In this document: positions 1-7,282 of the stretch, piece by piece | Numbering within the stretch: position 1 is the first letter of the stretch | Layout of the letters: each line of letters starts with the position of its first letter | Notes under the pieces: model-generated | Seen by the model: only the letters and a program-made list of their open reading frames with translations | What the model was told of the DNA's origin: nothing | Databases searched by the model: none | Origin: Acidobacteriota bacterium | GTDB taxonomy: Bacteria; Acidobacteriota; Thermoanaerobaculia; UBA5066 | Direction of reading: 5' to 3' | Assembly (NCBI GenBank): GCA_008363385.1 | Contig: RHKY01000033.1 | Coordinates: forward strand, 1 to 53,074 | DNA: 53,074 bases | Position numbers and translations under genes: made by a program

Positions 1-1392
1 GTCTGCGTCCGCCTCCGCCGCCCCTCCCCGCTCGACGAGCGGCTCCAGGAGATCGCGGCGTTCCTGGCCAGCTCCACTCCGGTCCACAGCGTCGCGTTCG
101 TCTCGCTGGCCGAGGCCGCCGCCGGGGAGGCGGTGGCGGCGATCTGGAAGGGCTCGCTGCCGCGGCCCTCGCGCCGGACGCTCACGGACGTGGCCGAGAC
201 GGCGGCGAGCGTCGACGCGTTCGAGGGGGGGACGCGCGTGAGGCTCTTCCCGGTGAGCCGCCCGGGCGCCGAGGTCGTCGGGGCGGTGATGGCGCCGCTG
301 GAGATCCTCGGCGACCCGTCCGTCAACGACCTCCTCCACTCGCTCGCGGCCCTCGTCGGCTTCGCCCACGCCGAGCGCGCCGAGCCGCCGATCGGCGAGC
401 GAGGCGCCGCCCCCCCCCCGCTGGCGCCCCCCGCGGCGCTAGAGGAGCCGCTGGCGGCGGTCGTGGGCACCTCCCTCGTCGTCCAGAACCTGAAGGCCTC
501 GCTCCAGCGCGTCGCCTCGGCCCGTGCGCCGATCCTGCTGGTCGGCGAGGTGGGGACCGGCAAGACGCTCATCGCCGAGACGCTCCACGCCCTCTCCCCG
601 AGGCGTCCGCGCCCGCTCGTGAGGATCGCGGCCACCGCGTCGACCGCCGCCGCCCTGGAAGAGGACCTCCTCGGCGTTGGGGGGGCCGGCGACCGCCGCA
701 GGCGGACCGGGCGGCTCTTCGAGGCCGACGGCGGGACCCTCCTGATCGAGGAGGTCGGCGACCTACCGCCCGCGACCCAGGCGCTCCTCTACCGTCTGCT
801 GGAGGCGCGCGAGGTCGTCGCCCCCGGAGGCCGTTCGGTCCCCCTCGACATCCGCGTGATCGGGACCGCGTCGAGGCCGCTGACGCGGGCCGTCGAGGAC
901 GGCGCCTTCCGGGACGACCTCTACTTCCGGCTCTCCTCGCTGACGCTGAGGCTGCCGACCCTCGGAGACCGCAAGGAGGACATCCCGGCCCTGATCGACG
1001 CCTTCGCCGAGCGGCACGGCGGGCCGCCCGCCGACCGTTTCGACGTGGAGGCGATCAACGCGCTCCTGCACTACGGCTACCCGGGCAACGTCCGCGAGCT
1101 GGAGAACGAGGTGCGGCGCCTGGCGGCCCAGGTGGGCGCCGGCTCCGTCACCCTCCGCGACCTCGACGCCAAGTTCAGCGAGGAGCGCCTCGAGCTGGCG
1201 CTGACCGAGAGCGACGACCTGAAGGAGATCGTCGAGAAGGTGGAGCGGCAGGTCATCGAGCGCGTCATGCGCAAGGTGCGCGGGAACCAGTCGCTCGGCG
1301 CGCGCCTCCTGAACATCTCCCGGGGCTCCCTCATCGCGAAGATGAAGGAGTACGACGTCAAGGATTACCGCTACCTGAAACGTCAGGAGTGA
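1..1392 (+). CDS. AAA+ Fis-type transcriptional regulator, 5' partial
   Basis: The frame is open from base 1, so the start lies outside the window. Numbering from the edge, an undefined N-terminal region (about 1-140) precedes an AAA+ domain with Walker A GEVGTGKT (182-189), a Walker B-like LLIEEVGDL and an R-finger region, then a C-terminal Fis-type helix-turn-helix (GNQSLGARLLNISRGSL). This is the architecture of sigma-54 enhancer-binding proteins, but the GAFTGA loop that contacts sigma-54 is replaced by a short Arg-rich stretch (GDRRRRTG), and the usual Asp-Glu of Walker B reads Glu-Glu. I infer a regulator that no longer activates sigma-54 in the standard way, perhaps TyrR-like. The last 25 bases of the gene, including the stop, are part of a direct repeat. 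Confidence 0.85.
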   Translation, partial: VCVRLRRPSPLDERLQEIAAFLASSTPVHSVAFVSLAEAAAGEAVAAIWKGSLPRPSRRTLTDVAETAASVDAFEGGTRVRLFPVSRPGAEVVGAVMAPLEILGDPSVNDLLHSLAALVGFAHAERAEPPIGERGAAPPPLAPPAALEEPLAAVVGTSLVVQNLKASLQRVASARAPILLVGEVGTGKTLIAETLHALSPRRPRPLVRIAATASTAAALEEDLLGVGGAGDRRRRTGRLFEADGGTLLIEEVGDLPPATQALLYRLLEAREVVAPGGRSVPLDIRVIGTASRPLTRAVEDGAFRDDLYFRLSSLTLRLPTLGDRKEDIPALIDAFAERHGGPPADRFDVEAINALLHYGYPGNVRELENEVRRLAAQVGAGSVTLRDLDAKFSEERLELALTESDDLKEIVEKVERQVIERVMRKVRGNQSLGARLLNISRGSLIAKMKEYDVKDYRYLKRQE

Positions 1393-1503
1393 TGCGGGCG
1401 CGCGGGGGGTCCGGGGGGGCGCCCGTAGGCAAGCCCCCCCGGCAGCCCGCTACCTGAAACGTCAGGAGTGATGCGGGCGCGCGGGGGGCCCGGGGGGGCG
1501 CCC
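1368..1503. repeat. 57-bp direct repeat duplicating the gene end
   Basis: Bases 1368-1424 recur at 1447-1503 with one mismatch (1410 T, 1489 C), separated by a 22-base spacer. The unit holds the last codons and stop of the upstream regulator plus a GC-rich tail with a GGGCGC/GCGCCC stem (1396-1401 with 1419-1424). The tail may be a transcription end, but there is no T tract. The second copy sits in the gap before the next gene and is not translated in any evident frame. Confidence 0.9.
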
Positions 1504-1504
1504 C

Positions 1505-2116
1505 TCAGCGTCGGGGCCGCCTGCGCCGGGGGGCGGGGCGCGCCGGGGCTTCCGGCTCGCGGCCCGAGAGGCCCGGAAGGACGACGAGGAGGCCCCAGAG
1601 GAAGAACGGCATCGCGTACTTGAGGGCGATGTCGAAGAAGTGCCGTCCCCCCGCCAGGAGCTCGCGCTGCCAGCGGGGATAGGCCCAGAGGCTCCAGGCG
1701 CCGAGGTCCGTCGCGTACGTCGCCCCCACGGTCAGCGCCACGTGCAGGACGTGCGAGGCGAAGAGGCCGAGGAGGGCGAGCGCCCCGCCTCGGAGCCGCG
1801 GGCCCCCGCCCTTCGGCGTGGCCGCCAGGAGGGCGATCAGGACGACCAGGTTGGCGGTGACGGGCGCGATCCGGAAGCCCGGCGTGCCCGAGCGCGTCCC
1901 GAAGTCGCTCCGGCGGAAGAGGACCTCGTCGTCCTCCCACGTGAGGAACGTCGCGGCCGGGCTCTCGGTGAGCCGGATCGCGGGCTCCGCCGCGGCGACG
2001 ACGGCCCGGCCCCACGGCTCCGGCACCCCGGCGAACCAGGCCAGGAGCGCCAGCGCCGCCGCGAGCGGCAGCCTAGCCAGGAATCGCTTGGCGCGAGGGT
2101 CGAGGGCGGAGTGCAA
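1505..2116 (-). CDS. exosortase H-associated membrane protein
   Basis: A 203-residue protein with about four hydrophobic segments (near 16-30, 88-100, 115-135 and 165-185) and a basic Arg/Pro-rich tail. It overlaps the 3' end of the exosortase gene by 44 bases and is transcribed after it. Small membrane proteins in this position are known companions of exosortase H. The identification rests on position, size and topology rather than on a motif. It probably sits in the inner membrane beside the sorting enzyme; a downstream start is possible given the long overlap. Confidence 0.6.
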   Translation of the reverse strand: MHSALDPRAKRFLARLPLAAALALLAWFAGVPEPWGRAVVAAAEPAIRLTESPAATFLTWEDDEVLFRRSDFGTRSGTPGFRIAPVTANLVVLIALLAATPKGGGPRLRGGALALLGLFASHVLHVALTVGATYATDLGAWSLWAYPRWQRELLAGGRHFFDIALKYAMPFFLWGLLVVLPGLSGREPEAPARPAPRRRRPRR

Positions 2117-2633
2117 AGCGGTGAGCCCAGAAGATCCAGAGGACGACGCCGAACAGGACCACGATCGCCTGCCAGACCACGACGTGCCAGTCCTCGAAGG
2201 CGGCGGGCCAGCGGGCGCCGATGAAGAAGAGCGAGGCGATCCGGACGACGTTCACCGCCTGGATGAGGAGCGAGCCGGCGAGGAGGCCGAGGAGCCGGGC
2301 CGTCCAGGGCGCGGGGAAGGCCAGGACGCCCGCGGCGAAGATCAGCATCGTCTCGACGCCGTTGCAGCCGTTGCGGATGTTGACGGCGAAGCGGGGAGAG
2401 GCGATCAGCGTCCCGCTCGTCGTCACCGGCTCGCCGAGGAGCCGGCAGGCCGCGCCCCCCGCGCGGGCGACGAGCCCCGTGAAGGGCTCGACGACGGCGT
2501 CGTTGACGGGGCGGGAGGCGACGACCAGGAAGAGGAGGAGGAGGAGCCCGAGGAAACGGACGAGGAAGGCCGCCTCCGGCCGGCGCCTCCGGGGCGGAGG
2601 ATCGGGCTCGGGGCGGGGCGGGCTCTGCGTCAT
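2073..2633 (-). CDS. xrtH: exosortase H, membrane sorting protease
   Basis: A 186-residue integral membrane protein. Exosortases recognise PEP-CTERM-like C-terminal signals, cleave them and hand the protein to surface modification; the XrtH subfamily is paired with IPTL-type CTERM tails. The family motifs are present: NGCNGVE with the catalytic Cys90, VRIASLFFIG with Arg131, and FEDWHVVVWQ with His150. The start chosen is ATG 2633; a longer frame reaching 2825 would add an Arg-rich, non-hydrophobic stretch antisense to the kinase gene and is unlikely. A TATCCT hexamer lies 15 bases upstream. No protein with an IPTL tail was seen in this window, so its substrates lie elsewhere. Confidence 0.85.
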   Translation of the reverse strand: MTQSPPRPEPDPPPRRRRPEAAFLVRFLGLLLLLFLVVASRPVNDAVVEPFTGLVARAGGAACRLLGEPVTTSGTLIASPRFAVNIRNGCNGVETMLIFAAGVLAFPAPWTARLLGLLAGSLLIQAVNVVRIASLFFIGARWPAAFEDWHVVVWQAIVVLFGVVLWIFWAHRFALRPRPSRQAIPG

Positions 2634-2648
2634 CGGCCTGGAGGCGGG

Positions 2649-2654
2649 AGGATA
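2649..2654 (-). promoter_or_regulatory. -10-like TATCCT for xrtH
   Basis: On the minus strand TATCCT ends 15 bases before ATG 2633. It shares a 64-base divergent intergenic region with the histidine kinase promoter. Confidence 0.4.
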
Positions 2655-2667
2655 GCCGAGGCCGGCG

Positions 2668-2689
2668 CTGGCACGCTTGTCGCTACACT
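2668..2689 (+). promoter_or_regulatory. overlapping sigma-54-like and -10-like signals
   Basis: CTGGCACG (2668-2675) with GG at 2670-2671 and GC at 2682-2683, exactly 10 bases between them, fits the sigma-54 -24/-12 pattern except for one T of the -12 block. TACACT (2684-2689) also fits a sigma-70 -10 element, ending 8 bases before GTG 2698. Either would start RNA close to the start codon. Confidence 0.4.
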
Positions 2690-2697
2690 CCCGGGTC

Positions 2698-4068
2698 GTG
2701 GAACGGGCCGACCACTCCTTCCGCCGGACCCTGACGCTGACGCTCTGCGTCTTCGGGTTCCTGACGGTCGGGGCCGTCTTCCTCTTCGGCCACCTCCTCT
2801 TCCGGACCCTCTCGAAGGACGTCATGGAGGACGCCCTCGTCGACTCGCGCCTCGACGCCGAGCGGATCGCCCGGGGCGTGGCCGAGCGGTCGGGCGGGGA
2901 CCTCTACACGCTGACGACGCGCCAGACCGAGATCGACTCGTTCGTCGGGAGCTCCCTCTCGGAGCGGAAGGTCGTCAGCGAGGTCCGCGTCGTCGACAGG
3001 AGCGGCAAGGTCGTCTACCTCTTCAAGAGCTCGCTCGTCAGGCCGGAGCAGCCGCTCGGGTCGGCGGCCGAGGGGGGGCGGGTCGTCCCCCTGGCGCCCG
3101 GCCAGTCCCTTCAGCCGTTGCCGAGGAGCGTCGAGACGTCGATGCCGATCGGCGACCCGTTCGACTTCGCCGTCCCGATCGGCGACTTCGGGACGCTGTA
3201 CGTCGGCGTCTCGCGGCGGGAGCTGGAGGCCCGCGTCGAGGCGCTCCGGGAGAAGCTCTACCTCCGGACGTTCGGCGCCGCGGCGGTCTCGCTCCTGGGG
3301 ATCCTGGCGGGCTCGGTGGCGGTCGCCCTCCTGGTCCAGCGCGTCCGGCGCGTCGACGAGGCACGGGCCGAGGCGGAGAGGCGCGCCGAGCTGGGCGAGG
3401 TGGCTGCCGGTCTGGCGCACGAGATCCGCAACCCCCTCAACGCCATGGGGCTGAACCTGGAGCTCCTGGAGGAGCAGCTCGCGCGTGGCGAGGCGCCGTC
3501 CGGCCGGGGCCGGGCGGGCCCGTCCGAGCTGGCCCAGGCCGCCCGGCACGAGACGGCGCGCCTGTCGCGGCTCCTGACCGACTTCCTCTCCTACGCCCGC
3601 CCGTCGCCGATCACCCCGGTCCCGTCCGACCTGAACGAGCCGGCGGCCGAGGCGGTCGCCTTCCTGGGTCCGGAGGCCTCGCGCCGGGGGATCCGGCTGG
3701 ACTTCCGGCCCCATCCGGGGCCCGCGCGGGCGAGGCTCGACGCGGCGCGCGTCAAGCAGGTCGTCCTGAACCTCGTCGCCAACGCACTGGACGCGGTGGA
3801 GAGCGAGGGGGCCTCGGCCCGCGAGGTCGACGTCCGGGTCGAGGACGCGGGCGAGAGGTGGAGGCTGACGGTCGTCGACCGGGGGCCCGGCGTCCCGGAG
3901 GCGAAGGTCGCCGACCTCTTCCGGGTCTTCGTCTCGACGAAGCCGGCCGGGACGGGCCTCGGGCTCCCGATCGCCGACCGGATCGTCCGGGAGCACGGCG
4001 GGACGCTCGAGCTCGTCTCCCGCCCCGGCCAGCCGACCCGCGTCGAGGCCACGTTCCCGAAGGCGTGA
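2698..4068 (+). CDS. NtrB-like sensor histidine kinase
   Basis: About 456 residues from GTG 2698 (TTG 2677 is in frame but lies inside the putative promoter). Two membrane segments (about 11-35 and 192-215) flank an extracytoplasmic sensor region of about 155 residues. Then come a dimerisation H-box with HEIRNPLNAM (His241), an N-box NLVANALDAVE (Asn362), the G1 motif DRGPGVPE and G2 GTGLGLPIAD. The H-box sequence and overall form resemble NtrB/ZraS-type kinases that phosphorylate sigma-54 response regulators. No regulator is adjacent; the NtrC-type regulator at 34872-36362 is the only candidate partner visible. It converges on the thioesterase gene with 6 bases between them. Confidence 0.9.
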   Translation: MERADHSFRRTLTLTLCVFGFLTVGAVFLFGHLLFRTLSKDVMEDALVDSRLDAERIARGVAERSGGDLYTLTTRQTEIDSFVGSSLSERKVVSEVRVVDRSGKVVYLFKSSLVRPEQPLGSAAEGGRVVPLAPGQSLQPLPRSVETSMPIGDPFDFAVPIGDFGTLYVGVSRRELEARVEALREKLYLRTFGAAAVSLLGILAGSVAVALLVQRVRRVDEARAEAERRAELGEVAAGLAHEIRNPLNAMGLNLELLEEQLARGEAPSGRGRAGPSELAQAARHETARLSRLLTDFLSYARPSPITPVPSDLNEPAAEAVAFLGPEASRRGIRLDFRPHPGPARARLDAARVKQVVLNLVANALDAVESEGASAREVDVRVEDAGERWRLTVVDRGPGVPEAKVADLFRVFVSTKPAGTGLGLPIADRIVREHGGTLELVSRPGQPTRVEATFPKA

Positions 4069-4074
4069 GGGCCG

Positions 4075-4557
4075 TCAGGGGGCGAGGATGCGCCCTGCGG
4101 GCAGCTCCAGCTCGCCGGCCTGGTAGGCGAGGATCCGCCCCACGAGGACCCGCACCGGCTCGGGGAAGCCGAGGAGGAGCTGCCCGGCCGGGTCGAGGAG
4201 GACCTGCTCGGTGGTCCCCGTGGCCAGGAGAGCCCCGCCGTCCCGCTCGCGGACCTCGTAGTCCATCACCAGCTTCGCCGTCTCGGGCGGGCGGAGGAGG
4301 GCCGTCACGTCGAGGCGCCCTTCCAGCCTCGCGGGACGCCTCAGGACCACCTCGTAGCGGGTGATGGGGACCTTGTACCCGGCGGCGAGCGCCTCGCCCG
4401 GGGTGAGGCCGCCGGCGGCGCAGAGGGCGTTGCGGACCACCTCGAAGTACTGGAGGTAGTGGCCGTGCCAGACGACGCCGTAGGAGTCGACCTCCGGGAA
4501 CCGGACGTCGAGGGCGACCCGGAAGCGGCGGGGGAGGGGGGCGGGGGCAGAGGTCAC
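4075..4557 (-). CDS. acyl-CoA thioesterase, 4HBT hot-dog fold
   Basis: A 160-residue single hot-dog domain of the YbgC/FadM type. The motif near the N-terminus, RFPEVDSYGVVWHGHYL, has the expected catalytic Asp24 followed by G-V-V and a Tyr, and LVMDYEVRERDGGALLATG is the conserved central strand. It would hydrolyse an acyl thioester (CoA or ACP) in the cytoplasm. The start is GTG 4557; a GAGAAT hexamer (4564-4569, minus strand) ends 6 bases upstream. It is divergent from the FAD enzyme gene, 63 bases away, and may release acyl chains for the neighbouring lipid/polyketide-like locus. That link is inferred from position only. Confidence 0.85.
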   Translation of the reverse strand: MTSAPAPLPRRFRVALDVRFPEVDSYGVVWHGHYLQYFEVVRNALCAAGGLTPGEALAAGYKVPITRYEVVLRRPARLEGRLDVTALLRPPETAKLVMDYEVRERDGGALLATGTTEQVLLDPAGQLLLGFPEPVRVLVGRILAYQAGELELPAGRILAP

Positions 4558-4604
4558 GGGCCGATTCTCCCCGGACGGGAGTTCCGGCGGCGAGGGCGGT
4601 CGGG

Positions 4605-4610
4605 GATAAT
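4605..4610 (+). promoter_or_regulatory. -10-like GATAAT, near-leaderless
   Basis: GATAAT ends 10 bases before ATG 4621. No Shine-Dalgarno sequence lies between. There is a weak TTCCGG at 4582-4587, 17 bases upstream. Confidence 0.45.
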
Positions 4611-4620
4611 CGCGTCGCAC

Positions 4621-5952
4621 ATGTCCGATTCGAACGTTTCCGCGGTACCGGGCCGGGTCGATGCCGTCGTCTGCGGCGGCGGCCCGGCGGGATCCACGGT
4701 CGCCACGGTCCTGGCCCGTCACGGCCATTCGGTCCTCGTCCTGGAGCGCAAGCGGTTCCCCCGGTTCCACGTCGGGGAGTCCCTCCTGCCCACCAACGTC
4801 CCCCTCTTCGAGCGGATCGGCGTCCTCGAGAAGGTCCGTGCCGCCGGCTTCCAGGTGAAGCTGGGCGCCCGCTTCTACCACCAGGGCACGGAGCGGACCC
4901 GGTTCGTCAGGTTCGCGCGCGGGGTCGAGCCCGGCCTGCCGAGCGCCTTCCAGGTCAAGCGGGCCGAGTTCGACCAGCTCCTCCTCGACCACGCCCGGTC
5001 CCGGGGGGCGACGGTCCTGGAAGGGGCGCGCGTCGAGGAGGTGCTCTTCGACGGCGCGGGACGGGCCGCGGGCGTCCGGTTCCGCGCGGACGGCGACTCC
5101 GCCCCGCGGGAGGTGGGGGCGAGCGTCGTCTTCGACGCCACGGGGCGGGACGCCCTCCTCTCCCGGCGGTTCGGGGGCCGGGTGAAGGACCCGCGTCTCG
5201 ACCGGTCGGCCCTCTTCGCCCACTTCGACCGGTTCCAGCGCGCCGAGGGCCCCGAGGGGGGAGACATCGTGATCGTGACGACGCCGGAAGGGTGGTGGTG
5301 GCTCATCCCCTTCTCGGACGGTTCGGTCTCGGTCGGGACGGTGATGCCCTCGGTCCGCTTCAAGGAGCGGCCGGGGAGCCTGACGGACCTCTTCGAGGCC
5401 CTGCTCGCGGCGACGCCGGAGGTCGGGCGCCTCCTCTCGGGAGGGAGCCGGACGACGGACGTCCACGCCATCGCCGACTACTCGTACGCCACGCCCCGGA
5501 CGTACGGCGACGGGTTCTGCCTGCTCGGCGACGCCGCGCGCTTCCTCGACCCGGTCTTCTCCACCGGCGTCCTCGTCGCGATGACCTCGGGCGAGATCCA
5601 GGGGCACGCCGCGGCCCGGGCCCTCTCCCGGAAGGGGCGGGTCGACGCGGACGACTTCGCGCCCGGCGACGGGGTGCTCTCTCGCGCCGTCGACTGGTTC
5701 CGGAAGTACGTCTACGGCTTCTACTCGCCCGCGCTCCTCGAGACCTTCTACACGCCGGCGCCGAACGCCTGGATCGAGCGGGGCGTGACGTCGGTCCTGG
5801 CGGGGGCCGTCTTCCAGCCGGGCCTGAAGGCCCGGGCCCTGGACAAGGTCTTCCACGCCTGCGTCGGCCTGACCCGGGTGGTGCAGGCGTTCCGGGGCCC
5901 CGGGGAGTTCGAGCGAGCGGGCGGCCTCCCCGTCGCTCCGCGGGAGACTTGA
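4621..5952 (+). CDS. FAD-dependent oxidoreductase, halogenase-like
   Basis: A 443-residue flavoprotein. An N-terminal Rossmann motif GGGPAGS (19-25) binds FAD; GESLLPTNVPLFERIG follows; GWWWLIPF (W225-P230) matches the WxWxIP motif of flavin-dependent halogenases; GDAARFLDPVFSTGV is the second FAD motif. The family covers tryptophan/phenol halogenases and related reductases that lack halogenation activity, so activity cannot be fixed from sequence. It starts at ATG 4621, just after a GATAAT hexamer, and the LeuA-like gene starts 4 bases past its stop, so the two are co-transcribed. In context it may tailor a lipid or aromatic polyketide. Confidence 0.8.
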   Translation: MSDSNVSAVPGRVDAVVCGGGPAGSTVATVLARHGHSVLVLERKRFPRFHVGESLLPTNVPLFERIGVLEKVRAAGFQVKLGARFYHQGTERTRFVRFARGVEPGLPSAFQVKRAEFDQLLLDHARSRGATVLEGARVEEVLFDGAGRAAGVRFRADGDSAPREVGASVVFDATGRDALLSRRFGGRVKDPRLDRSALFAHFDRFQRAEGPEGGDIVIVTTPEGWWWLIPFSDGSVSVGTVMPSVRFKERPGSLTDLFEALLAATPEVGRLLSGGSRTTDVHAIADYSYATPRTYGDGFCLLGDAARFLDPVFSTGVLVAMTSGEIQGHAAARALSRKGRVDADDFAPGDGVLSRAVDWFRKYVYGFYSPALLETFYTPAPNAWIERGVTSVLAGAVFQPGLKARALDKVFHACVGLTRVVQAFRGPGEFERAGGLPVAPRET

Positions 5953-5955
5953 GCC

Positions 5956-7221
5956 GTGGACAAGCACAGCGAGGCGGTCTTCGACTGGAACGCGGCCGGC
6001 GCGCCGTGGCGGCCGGCGCACCCGCCGGTGGCCATCGTCGACGAGACGCTCCGCGACGGCCTCCAGTCGCCCTCCGTCCGCCACCCGCGGTTCGAGCAGA
6101 AGGTGGAGCTCCTCCGCCTCGTCGACCGGCTCGGCATCGACACGGCCACGATCGGACTCCCCGGCGCCGGCGCGGCCTTCGCCCGCGAGGCCGAGCGCCT
6201 CGTCCGCGTCATGGCCCAGGAGCGGATGCGCGTCCGCCCGGCCTGCGCGGCGCGGACGCTCGAGGGCGACATCCGCCCGATCGTCGAGATCTCGCAGAGG
6301 ACGGGCGTCACGGTCGACGTCAACTGCTTCCTCGGCTCCTCGCCGATCCGCCGCTTCGCCGAGGACTGGACGCTCGACCGGCTCCTCCTGATGACCGAGG
6401 AGTCGATCGCGTTCTGCGTCCGCGAGGGGCTCCCCGTCCTCTACGTCACCGAGGACTCCACGCGCGCGCGCCCCGAGGACCTGGCCGCGATGTACCGCGC
6501 CGCCATCGGCGCCGGGGCGCGGCGGATCTGCGTGTCGGACACCGTCGGTCACGCCACGCCCACCGGGGTGCGAGCCCTCCTGGCCTTCGTCTCGGGAGTC
6601 GCCCGGGACGCCGACCCCGAGGTGCGGATCGACTGGCACGGCCACCAGGACCGCGGCCTCGGGGTGGTCAACTCGCTGGCGGCGCTCGAGTCGGGCGCCC
6701 AGCGGGTCCACGGCTGCGCCCTGGGGATCGGCGAGCGCGTCGGGAACACGCCGCTCGACCAGCTCCTCGTGAACCTGAAGCTGATGGGGGCCTACGACGA
6801 GGACCTCTCGCCCCTGGCGGAGTACGTGCGGCTCGCCTCGGTGGCGACCGGGACGCCCATCCCGCCGTCCTACCCGTTCTTCGGCCGGGACGCCTTCCGG
6901 ACCTCCACCGGCGTCCACGCCGCCGCCATCCTGAAGGCGCAGCGCAAGGGGGACGACTGGCTGGCCGACCGCGTCTACTCGAGCGTCCCCTCGAGCCTCT
7001 TCGGCCGGCAGCAGGAGATCGAGGTGGGGCCGATGTCGGGCGAGTCGAACGTGGTCTTCTGGCTCGGCGCGCGCGGGTACGAGGTGCTGGACTTCCGCGT
7101 GGAGGCGATCCTCGCCGCCGCGAAGGCCTCGGACCGGGTCCTCTCCGACGACGAGATCGAGGCCGCCCTCTCCACCGTCGAGGGGGCGCCCGTCCCGCGC
7201 CGGATCCGCCGGGTCAAATAG
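5956..7221 (+). CDS. LeuA-like (2-isopropylmalate synthase family) enzyme
   Basis: A 421-residue TIM-barrel Claisen-condensing enzyme of the isopropylmalate/homocitrate synthase family. DETLRDGLQS (29-38) is the start of the barrel with the catalytic Arg33. DWHGHQDRGL supplies the metal-binding His228 and His230, but the usual HxHND reads HxHQD. TSTGVHAAAILKA follows. The C-terminal regulatory domain of full leucine-pathway LeuA is not present, and no leu genes are near. It could make a branched or alpha-hydroxy acid building block for this locus. The start is GTG 5956, 3 bases after the previous stop, with GGGAG upstream. Confidence 0.75.
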   Translation: MDKHSEAVFDWNAAGAPWRPAHPPVAIVDETLRDGLQSPSVRHPRFEQKVELLRLVDRLGIDTATIGLPGAGAAFAREAERLVRVMAQERMRVRPACAARTLEGDIRPIVEISQRTGVTVDVNCFLGSSPIRRFAEDWTLDRLLLMTEESIAFCVREGLPVLYVTEDSTRARPEDLAAMYRAAIGAGARRICVSDTVGHATPTGVRALLAFVSGVARDADPEVRIDWHGHQDRGLGVVNSLAALESGAQRVHGCALGIGERVGNTPLDQLLVNLKLMGAYDEDLSPLAEYVRLASVATGTPIPPSYPFFGRDAFRTSTGVHAAAILKAQRKGDDWLADRVYSSVPSSLFGRQQEIEVGPMSGESNVVFWLGARGYEVLDFRVEAILAAAKASDRVLSDDEIEAALSTVEGAPVPRRIRRVK

Positions 7222-7245
7222 AGAGGCGCGGCCCATCTTCCGGGT

Positions 7246-7274
7246 TTGCGGCGCGGGCGTCCCTCCGCTATCTT
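7246..7274 (+). promoter_or_regulatory. promoter, TTGCGG -17- TATCTT
   Basis: TTGCGG (7246-7251) and TATCTT (7269-7274) are 17 bases apart, and the hexamer ends 8 bases before ATG 7283, putting the predicted RNA start at the start codon. This is the clearest full promoter in the window. Confidence 0.6.
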
Positions 7275-7282
7275 CGGGCGCG

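Noticed and set aside
1393-1504. CRISPR-like array
   Set aside because: There are only two copies with one mismatch, and the first includes coding sequence of the upstream gene.
2634-2825. N-terminal extension of exosortase H to 250 residues
   Set aside because: The extra 64 residues are Arg-rich, antisense to the kinase gene and would precede the Pro-rich cytoplasmic tail that normally starts the protein.
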